Shown: in pieces, positions 55,967 to 64,000 of the stretch
How the letters are laid out: each line of letters starts with the position of its first letter
Numbering within the stretch: the first letter of the stretch is position 1
Source: Alectoria sarmentosa
Lineage: Eukaryota; Ascomycota; Lecanoromycetes; Lecanorales; Parmeliaceae
Direction of reading: 5' to 3'
Assembly (NCBI GenBank): GCA_009733775.1
Contig: WOGZ01000033.1
Span: 124,001-188,000 of the forward strand
DNA: 64,000 bases
Translations under genes and position numbers: made by a program
Notes under the pieces: generated by a model
The model's input: only the letters and a program-made list of their open reading frames with translations
The model's database searches: none
Told to the model about the DNA's origin: nothing

Positions 55967-56118
55967 TGTTGGAATCTGATACTGCACTACCCCTCAGTGG
56001 CAAATGTCATATGCAAAATGTCATATGTGTCATGATACTAGCGTCTTTTTGTTAATATAAGTAACCTTCATAGTGTTTTATAAAAAAGACAATCAATCCT
56101 TCTTCATCAAATTCAACA
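55967..56118 (+). repeat. 5' LTR, 152 bp
   Basis: Begins TG and ends CA, the standard LTR ends. The same length as the 3' LTR, with no indels between them. Confidence 0.9.
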
Positions 56119-56294
56119 GATTATGAGACTCTCGTGCATCTGCTACGCACACACACAATTAATCATTAATTTCTAAGTTCAACACAGTTGTGGCAACTCC
56201 GTGATTTAATTATTATTATCTTATTTATTATCATGTTTATTATTCAGGAATCGAAATCCCGAATCGAGATTTTTATTAAAAAGAATTTCAGTAT

Positions 56295-57130
56295 TTGATT
56301 CGTGAATATTCGAATAAAACTACGCTCAAAGAAGCTTTGAAAGTATATTCAACAAATATACGAGTCAGAAGAAATTACAATTACAATTACGATTATAATT
56401 ATAATTATAATTATTACAAAAGGGGAATTCTCAAGTGTCTCAATCTCAAAGAAGGAATAGAAGGTTATAAAGGATTGGAAAAAGAAAACACAGAAGGTAA
56501 CGAATGTCATAACTTTTATGATTAATCTTATTGTCAAACGAAAGTTGATCGAGGTCGAGTTCAATGACGATTATCTCATACTTATACGTTTACAAATCCT
56601 TTTATAATCATCTAAATTTTCGGAATTTATGCGTTTATCGAAAAAATATTATTTTCTACAATTCAAACAATTCAAATTCATGTCAGATTATCTTACATAT
56701 ATCAAAGTTCTAAAGGAAAAGATTGATATTACGAAAGTCACCTTTGATACGAACAACCGTACGATTCTTTATCTTTCGATGTCACTGTTTCAGAAATATC
56801 AATATCTTATTCAAATCTGAATTATCACGCTCTCAATCACAATTGAAAAAGCACGCACGATGCTCCTAAAAGCCAGCCGTCAACACAATCTGATCTTATA
56901 AAACTCTGACATAGCATATTCATCTCATAAAGTCACGAATCAAGTCAAATGTGAGAATTGCGGTTTTATGAGGCATTCAAGTGATCGTTATTAAATCAAA
57001 TATCCACATCTCGCTTCGAAATGATTTCAAATCAAACTCAAATATGATGTTGAAAAGAAGAAAAAGGATGAAGCAATGATGATTAAAAGTGACGACTTTG
57101 TGAACAACAATGGTACACATATTTCATGTT
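56295..57130 (+). pseudogene. Decayed gag gene of the LTR element
   Basis: Plus-strand pieces in several frames: KALKVYSTNIRVRR, then after a break SDYLTYIKVLKEKIDITK, and SITIEKARTMLLKASR, then CENCGFMRHSSDRY. This order (helical gag, then one zinc knuckle) is that of copia gag. Many stops and an AT-rich ATTATAATT run at 56375-56415 show it cannot make protein. Confidence 0.65.
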
Positions 57131-57193
57131 GAAAGGCGGGTGTGATCATGCTGCATCATGGGGGTGTGATAATCATGTTGCATCATGAGGGTG

Positions 57194-57345
57194 TGTTGGA
57201 ATCTGATGCTGCATTACCCCTCAGTGGCAAATGTCATATGCAAAATGTCATATGTGTTATGGTATTAGCGTCTTTTTGCTAGTATAAGTAGCCTTCACAG
57301 TGCTCCATAGAAAAGACAATCAATCCTCCTTCATCAAATTCAACA
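57194..57345 (+). repeat. 3' LTR, 152 bp
   Basis: Partner of the 5' LTR. It is preceded by a duplicated purine-rich segment (GCATCATGGGGGTGTG and GCATCATGAGGGTG), the likely polypurine tract. Confidence 0.9.
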
Positions 57346-60064
57346 AATTGCCGAGGCATGAATGATGAGAGATTAAAAGGGATCGACGTCAATTTTCGCG
57401 TATTTGTCGCTTCATTTAATGAGCGCAAGGGCGTATGAAATGGGGCGGAGCAGATTGTAAGTACGATTGTTGGGGGTACGGTGGTTGGCTATGGACAGCT
57501 TGCCAAGGCCATGATAGGCGACAAGGCCATGGTTGGCGTCATCATCATGTCGGCAAGGTGAACATCAGAAACATCATCTTTTGTGGTGGTAAGTTGATTG
57601 ATTCTTCTCTCACAAAATTGGCTATCTATCAACTTGCCAAGTCATGAACTTGACAAGATACCTGTCAAGCAGGTGCAATGAGCTTGGCAACGCAAGTACC
57701 TAAGCAAGGTGAGTACTTGGCGATTTTCGTGACAATGATTATACACCTTCAATGTATCTTCCCCCGTATCGATCTGGGGTTTAAATCTTGGAAGAACGAT
57801 GTTCACAACGTCGAAGCCTGTGGATAGGATCTTTTTCGTTATTTCATGAAAGCCCTTCACAGCAATTACTTGACGTTGAGCGAGTTCTGCATCGGTGTAT
57901 GAGAGAAACGATTTTAAGATTTTCGCAAGTCGATATAGCAAAGCGATTATAAAATAATTGAAATTTGATGTTTATCTTTTGTTTCTGCTGCTCAATAGCA
58001 TACCCGGCTCTTCATGCCCGGCCCTTCATGACAGTGGAAATCTCTTCCTGTGAAGTTTTTACCGAAGAGCGGGTCGGGCTAAGCATGAGTAGATGGATAC
58101 CTGATTCGTTTCTGCCGCCTGTTTTGATAGTACGATGTCGAATACGCGGTCCACAGAAAATTCCTGTTTTCAGGCTTCGTTATGCCAGTTCCAGCCCCAT
58201 GTCCTGGCCGTTCTCCAAGACTTGATTGCCGGCTGGGTCCCGATTTGTAATTTCCCACGTCGATCGACTTTCTTGAACTGGTACGAGACCCCTCAAGCTC
58301 CTTACAAAGACAGCTCAGGCAGCATCATCATCATCCTCATCCTCATCCTCAAAGTCCAAACCCACCCCGTTGCTGTCCTCATCCGCACCCGCGGCGAAGC
58401 TTTCTCCCAAGGCCGACACGGTCTCGCCACGGCGCAAGCGCAGTTCCCAACCATCCAGAGACACAGCCAAAGCTCGCAGGTTGTCCGTGATTTGGCGCAC
58501 CGTGTCGGCATCGCTGGCGCCCGTATCGGGACCTTGAGAATAGCACCTAGTATCTCTTTATGCACGGCCGTGATACATGCCTCGAGCCAATAATTGACGT
58601 GTGGGAAACAATCGTTCGTCTTCTTCCGGTCCAGAGTCGCGCTGGGGCTGTACATATAGTACTATTCTTTCCGCTACAGTCATGATATGACTGACCTTGG
58701 CCTCAGGGCCCAGTCTTATCCTAATCTTTTGGAACGAAAGAGGGGGTTCAATGGATGCAGACGCAACCCTTCTCAAGCCATGGCCTTGATGTTATTGTAG
58801 ATGAACAAATAGACTGTAAACCTTTGAATTCGATTGAACGATATGCCTAATAATGTAACCACGAGGGCTGCTTGCGAAAGAGTCAAACGCGAAAAGACGT
58901 CATTATAAGAAATTTCAAAAATGCGAAGACGATCACTATACGCTGACATCCTCCTATGTAACAACTCCTATCATCATATCCCTCGTCCCTCCTCCTGTGA
59001 ACCATCTTGATCAACGTCAAGTTAAACCTCGAGCACATCAATGACCCTAGTAAGTACACGGGGACGAAATTCCTCCATGTATCCGCCGTCAATGAAACGA
59101 GGATTTCATCTTCTCCTGAAATCCATTCATCAGAGCGGTCCGTGCCGTCCGTCATCTTTGTCTTAAAGTGAAAAGAATCAGTGGTATGTTCCAAACTTTC
59201 TTGAGAAATCTTTCTGGGACTGGAGTATCGAAACCGGAGCGATGACCGCTGGCTGCGCGATGTGGACAGCATCGGAGCGTCGCTCTCTCAACTTCAAGGC
59301 CGTAAAATTCGACCACATTCGCCAAAGAATTCAGAATCAAGGGATGAACTTAGCTTGAGCTTCTTTCGAGCGCTGCTGATCGCTTTATCGATGAGGTTTG
59401 GCGGATCAATACCGGAGCGGTATGCAAAAGTTGATCCAGAGGATGCTAAACAGCAGTCTTAATGGGCCAAAGTCATGGAAAGAGCGCAGCGACGATTTGG
59501 GTCCTGGCCTCTGCTTACGCTTCAGTCTTTGTCAAGCGGAGCGGAAAATCAAGCCCAGTCAGAATGATCCACCAATTCAGATACTTGAAACACTTCTGAG
59601 CCGAAAGCAGATCTGAGAGTACTTCGCTTCTTCTCCTTTGCGAACATTAGTAATGACAGGACTTCAATTTTTGTGCGTGTAAGTGTTATATGAGAGCGGG
59701 ATATTAGAGGATTTGAGCTTTCTCTGTGCTGACCTCCAATACTCGATGGAATAAACGTAACGTATACTGCCAGTTCTAGAGCAATGTCTCCATGAGTGCT
59801 GCGTCATTTCTTGACTCGGATTATTTCGGAGAAGCCCACATTGAGTGTTTCCCGACCGCTAAAAACTTCCGGTACTGTCACAAATGAAAGGCAGGAATAG
59901 CCAATGATGGCCTAATGAACAAAGAACTCTGCCTCTTGAGCATGGGGTATTTATATGTAGGATATGTGAAAACAGATCTGGGCATGGAAGAGTTCTCCCA
60001 CCGAATTATAACGAATTTGTAGCTCTTTCGAGAAAAGCTATCACCGATAAGGAAATGAGGAATT
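57346..60064. other. Tract with gene remnants after the LTR element
   Basis: Apart from the remnant at 58315-58660, a minus-strand frame at 57642-57941 (includes SFLSYTDAELAQRQVIAVKGF) lacks an ATG and is not recognised. 58780-60060 holds only short conflicting frames. Confidence 0.35.
58315..58660 (-). pseudogene. Frameshifted 3' end of an unknown gene
   Basis: One minus-strand frame reads KKTNDCFPHVNYWLEACITA and on to HKEILGAILK. The next frame continues GPDTGASDADTVRQITDNLR, then SLDGWELRLRRGETVSALGE, and ends in an Asp/Glu run with a stop at 58315. The break at CTCAAGGTCCC needs one base restored, so a 1-bp deletion is likely. An unseen intron is possible but no GT..AG pair fits. Family not recognised. 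Confidence 0.45.
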
Positions 60065-61829
60065 CTAGAAAAATCTTCGAAAAAGTGACTTCGGCGAGGT
60101 CAGGGGGTCCTTCTGGTCGGCTTTCTTTAGATCTTCCATCATCGTGCCTTGCAGATGCTCGACATTCCCCTTGACCATTGTCAAGTATCCCTTGTACTCC
60201 TGCTTGTTGATCTTAGACCCTTGATTTGTATCATAACTGAGCCTGTCGTCCCACCCTACCAGTCCTGGCAGTATGGCACTTCCGGTCTTCAACAGAGACA
60301 GCTCCTCCTTGGTGATGGCACCAAAGTGCTCCTCCTTCAGCTCCTCCCGTTGCCATTGGTTAACCTTGAGCCCAAGCGCCAGCCAAAAGTTCTCATTCCC
60401 CTTCAGATCTCCTGCTTCTGCCGTGACTTCGAAAGTGGATCCGTCTGCAGCCCTTGACTATTATCGGTAAGCTCGCTCTCTGAATAACCAATAATTGGTG
60501 TGCGGTGTGCATTTGTGAGAAACCACAAAGCTCTTGCATGCTGAATCACCTCCCATCTGGTCGGCAGGATATCTTTTTTTAGCTTCTTGGACATTGTGCT
60601 CGGCTTCCATGTACTTCCAGAGCTGTCTCTTGTAAATTTTCGTTTCGTCCACCGATGCGAGACATCCAAAACGCTTCCACCTGTGAGTGAGTCGCTTACA
60701 GACTCATCTAGGTGCGGCCCCTCTTATGTATTCTGCAATAGAACCCACCAAAATCTAGTTTTGTATACCTTACCTCTCTTAGTCGTATGCGCATAGATAG
60801 GTCTCGCTTTGCTTGAGCCGGAAGTACAACACCTGTTGTACTCCTCATTGATTCTTCGACGGTGGTCTATTTCCACGTCCATATTCTGATCGAGCAAGAC
60901 TTTGGCGTTGTCGATAATGCAAACAAACGCCTTCCCCTTGCCTTTCGGGAACCGGTTCCACGTTTACTGCAGGGAACCATGCTGACCTATTCTGTAGATT
61001 ATGCAAAAATGCCTTCAATGCTCTTTTCGTTTCTTGTCATTCTGGCGTCGGGTTCAAGAGCGAGCCTAAGCTAACTCTACCTCCTGCCTCGTCTGGATTG
61101 TAGATCGACTTGTGTAATGGCACGTTCGTGTGAGATGGTGCGTTTGTCTCCAGAAGGCTGTTAAGGTTGACTGCCTTGTATTTCCAGAAGCTGTAATCAT
61201 GCTCGTCTTCATAGCCTTCGGGGAATCCGAACGGCGCCTTGAGGTACTTGGGATCTGGAACATCGACCTCATTCTCAATTGGTAGGCCTCATCGCCGAGC
61301 CCGATCCTCCATGTATTTCTTAATTGCTTTCTGGTCTGGGAGTTCAGTTCCAATACGATTCTCCAGCGCCAAAGAAGATTCTTCTGGGAGATGCATCGTA
61401 GTAGCAGCAGGCGTACATGGTAGAGATTTCGCGGCGTCTGGCTTCATTGCTATCATGTTTGGCTTCCCAAGCCCTTTTGGCATTGGCACGCACCGCTCGC
61501 ATTGCTGGTAGGTTTAACTGCCGAAACCTGTCCTCCAAGAATCCAGGATGTGCATCTTCGATTTCAAGATGATCGATTTCAAAATGTTATTGCCTCTGTT
61601 TTAACGCCAAGGATCGGCGTTGATTGACCCTTACTGGACATACCCAGGTCTTGAGCTTATGTTGATGCCGTATGTGGGTCTGCAGAGCGTGGTTATTGAC
61701 CTCAAATTCCTGGCCCTCCAAAATTTCATCGAGCAATCTCACCGTCTTGGTTATATCTAGGCCGGGTCTCTCGATGATGTTAGAGCCGAACATCATCAGC
61801 TTCATATATTCTTGAAGGCTCTGAGACAT
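60065..61829 (-). pseudogene. Decayed gene of unknown family
   Basis: A series of minus-strand fragments in changing frames, in consistent order. First comes an N-terminal piece (SLQEYMKLMMFGSNIIERPG and LLDEILEGQEFEVNNHALQT), then LEIEDAHPGFLEDRFRQLNL, then LPDQKAIKKYMEDRARR followed by a TGA and NEVDVPDPKYLKAPFGFPEG. KAFVCIIDNAKVLLDQNMD, KIYKRQLWKYMEAEHNVQEA and GNENFWLALGLKVNQWQREE follow, ending NVEHLQGTMMEDLKKADQKD before a stop at 60065. At least three frame changes and one in-frame stop are needed. Codon content of the pieces still looks protein-like, so decay may be recent. Confidence 0.5.
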
Positions 61830-64000
61830 GATCTCCGCTGTCTTCTTGGGGTTATCACATTATCAGATCAGGAGATTCCACTTAGCTTAATGGGTTTAAG
61901 TTGAGGGGTCACAAAGGATACGGAGCCGTAAAGAAGAGTCCTTATTCGGTCCTTGTTGGGTTAGTGGGAATGGAGACAGCATGAGGTCCCGCACAGTAGA
62001 ATGCCGGCGTTATGCTATCACTTGCGAGTTTTCACCGAGTCAGTAGGGCCCTGAAATTTGTAGGCGGGGATGCCGTCTAAAACCTCGAGTCAGGCGGAGG
62101 CATGCTCGAATCAATTGGCGTCAGGAGAGGTGATGAAGGTGATGACTCAGCGAAATAAAATGTACGCAACAATAGAAATGCGATGTCTTTGGCAACGAAT
62201 TTCCAGTCACACATTTTGGAATTGAAAAATTGCATGAAAGTGTGGAAGAGGAACGTAGGATTGAGCAGACAATGCAGATAGCGAGGGGATTTCACTCAAT
62301 AATGCTAGTTTGCGTTAGGGGAAGGGTAAAGGAGATTCGCAGTTCTCCTATCCCTGCTCCGACCGTTCAAACATGTAATGAGAAAGCACCAATGTCAAGA
62401 TGGATGCCAGAGGTCAAGCGACTATCAAGTCGATCTCAATGGTTTAGACATCGCAGACAAATACTCCTGCATCAAATTCTTCCCCTTGAAAACTCAGCGG
62501 GTACGGAACATCCTCAAAGATTGACGGGATAACAAGGAAAATGAAACGAAGGAGAATAATCGCTTTAGACAGTAGTATTGCGTCCCGCCAAAGCAGCTCT
62601 GAGTGACCAGAAGGTCGACTTCAAGGAGAGAGTTGAGGTGTGTAGCTTGACGAGAGGCTGATCGTTGATGAGGGAAGTGGCCAAAAAAACCAACCTCGAT
62701 GTTGGAGGGTGAACGTGGACGAGGCTTCCTGCCTTCAGTTCAATAAGCTCATCAGCCACGAACTCACCGTCGAACTGACGACCACGCGGCATGTACAAAA
62801 TAACTAACACTCGTTCGCTGTTACAAGAGGTATCAGAAAGCTCGTATTACGCTCCGTTAATACGTAATGATGATTCTGTTGGATGTTGAAGAAGTTGATA
62901 GAGTTGAAAGATGATAGAAATAAGTGAAGCCTAAGGTCCTTTTTAGAGTAAGGATTTCGGATTTGAACCGCGGTCCTTTCCGAATGCGAAAAATTTCATA
63001 CAATTCGTACATCACCAGATGATGCCATTGACGTCAATGCCGACAATACAAAGGAAGAGGATGGGAGTACAATGCCTTGTTTTTTTTTTTTTTTTTTTTT
63101 TTTAACAAAAACAGTCCTCAAATATGAAGTTCATGGTCATGCAGAACAAAGGAAGATTCAATTCAGCCTCCTTGCATTTCCTTAAGGCCTGCGTCCAATC
63201 ATGCACACAAACTCCCCTTTGGTATCGAGTATGGCCTTCATGGGGGCACCAGCCCAGTGGAATCCAAAACAAGTATGATATCAGAAGCCCACGCACTCTA
63301 CTTGCAGCTGTATCTCAGAATGAGATAGATCTGGATAGCTTGAGAGTCGTTGCCGGAATAGTAAAAGATGCAGAATTTCTTTGACTTTGGCATCGAATTT
63401 CCATTGCAAGAAGAGAAATTCTCCTGTTACAATCGTTGGCTACCCGACTGTCTAGAGCATAGGTCAGCTAGTATAGTATTCTCGTTCTCATTGTAGACTC
63501 GGTACCTTGAGTGACTAGTATTTTTGATTCAAAATTCTCCTCTACTCGTGACATTCTGGTGGGTGAGAAGGGTGTGCGACCCATTTTGCCGATAAGATCT
63601 TATAGACGATGAACACATGGACATGCTTTGTAGGACTGAGATCGGGGTAGTAATGGAAAATGTAGAATCATCGCCTCCTATAGTCGTCTATACTTCATCC
63701 CAAGAGAACCTTATGGCTAAATACCCTCATTCAAGGCTAGTGTTTCCCAAGCCGGCCAACGGCTGTAGAAAGTAAGAACGAAGACTAGGTGATTTCGTCT
63801 ATAAGCAATAGTCTGGCAGAGCAAAGTAGGAGACAGGGAAAACGAGTAGATCGCCCTGTTGCTGTGTAAAATTGAGACAAGTAAGGCATATATGCTTGAT
63901 TTCCAACAGCATGCTGTACATGGTGGGAGTGTAGAAAAGACGCAGTTACTGAGCAAGGAGAAGCCTGATCTGCTCATATTCCAGGGAGTCTTGCAGTGAA
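61830..64000. other. Terminal gene-poor stretch
   Basis: No recognised gene. A 75-81 codon minus-strand frame at 62565-62810 (RQFDGEFVADELIELKAGSL) and a plus-strand frame at 63124-63384 are unassigned. A pure run of 24 T lies at 63080-63103. Confidence 0.35.
63080..63103. repeat. T24 homopolymer
   Basis: Uninterrupted run of 24 T, flanked by CCTTG and AACAAAAACAG. It could be the poly(A) end of a minus-strand retroposed copy or simple slippage. Confidence 0.85.

Larger units (their letters stand above)
55967..57345 (+). mobile_element. Copia-type gag-only LTR retroelement
   Basis: Direct LTRs of 152 bp (55967-56118 and 57194-57345), both starting TGTTGGAATC and ending TTCAACA. They are flanked by a perfect 5-bp target duplication AATTG (55962-55966 and 57346-57350). 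The primer site next to the 5' LTR, GATTATGAGACTC, resembles the GGTTATGAG complement of the initiator-tRNA anticodon arm used by copia elements. The 1075-bp interior has gag remnants on the plus strand, including a decayed zinc knuckle (CENCGFMRHSSDRY, last Cys lost), and no pol. The LTRs differ at 14 positions, all transitions. Confidence 0.85.

Noticed and set aside
62955..62975. GGTTCAAATCC-like T-arm on the minus strand
   Set aside because: No matching acceptor, D or anticodon stems could be folded around it, so no tRNA is called.

Overview
This window is nuclear DNA from a filamentous ascomycete (Pezizomycotina). The genes carry short introns of about 50-100 nt with GT..AG ends and CTAAT-type branch sites. 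The families are fungal: Zn2Cys6 regulator, RTA1-like membrane protein, GT21 ceramide glucosyltransferase, CPS/KS-type terpene cyclase, small secreted proteins. Decayed repeats differ by transitions, as expected from repeat-induced point mutation (RIP). The class cannot be fixed from sequence alone; a Dothideomycetes or Eurotiomycetes relative would fit.

Layout. 1-12.5 kb is a conserved housekeeping block: the 3' part of AP-1 mu, then NOB1 (20S pre-rRNA nuclease), NOP10 (H/ACA snoRNP) and SEN2 (tRNA splicing endonuclease) side by side, then ceramide glucosyltransferase. 12.5-16 kb is gene-poor, with an inverted-repeat element and a decayed DEDDh exonuclease gene. 16-30 kb is genic: two secreted proteins, the large CAF-1 subunit, a GNAT acetyltransferase, and a regulator / RTA1 / glutathione S-transferase group.

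33.7-41.0 kb is the most unusual region. It holds a head-to-tail array of four intact genes and one broken copy of a family I do not recognise, sharing a W-P-[DE]-H-W-Y motif and two predicted zinc-binding modules. 41-51 kb returns to single genes: a methyltransferase-like protein, a TEX30/KANL3-like hydrolase, a Ser-rich protein, and a very long terpene-cyclase-like protein with altered motifs.

51-64 kb is a repeat-rich, gene-poor tract. It contains a Mutator-like fold-back element (144-bp inverted ends, 10-bp target duplication), a short copia-type gag-only retroelement (152-bp LTRs, 5-bp target duplication), and several broken genes.

Two genes show compound introns: an apparent recursive splice site in AP-1 mu, and an inferred 2-nt exon inside the zinc cluster of the Zn2Cys6 regulator. 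Exon boundaries given here are inferred from reading frame, splice consensus and remembered family conservation, not from transcript data.
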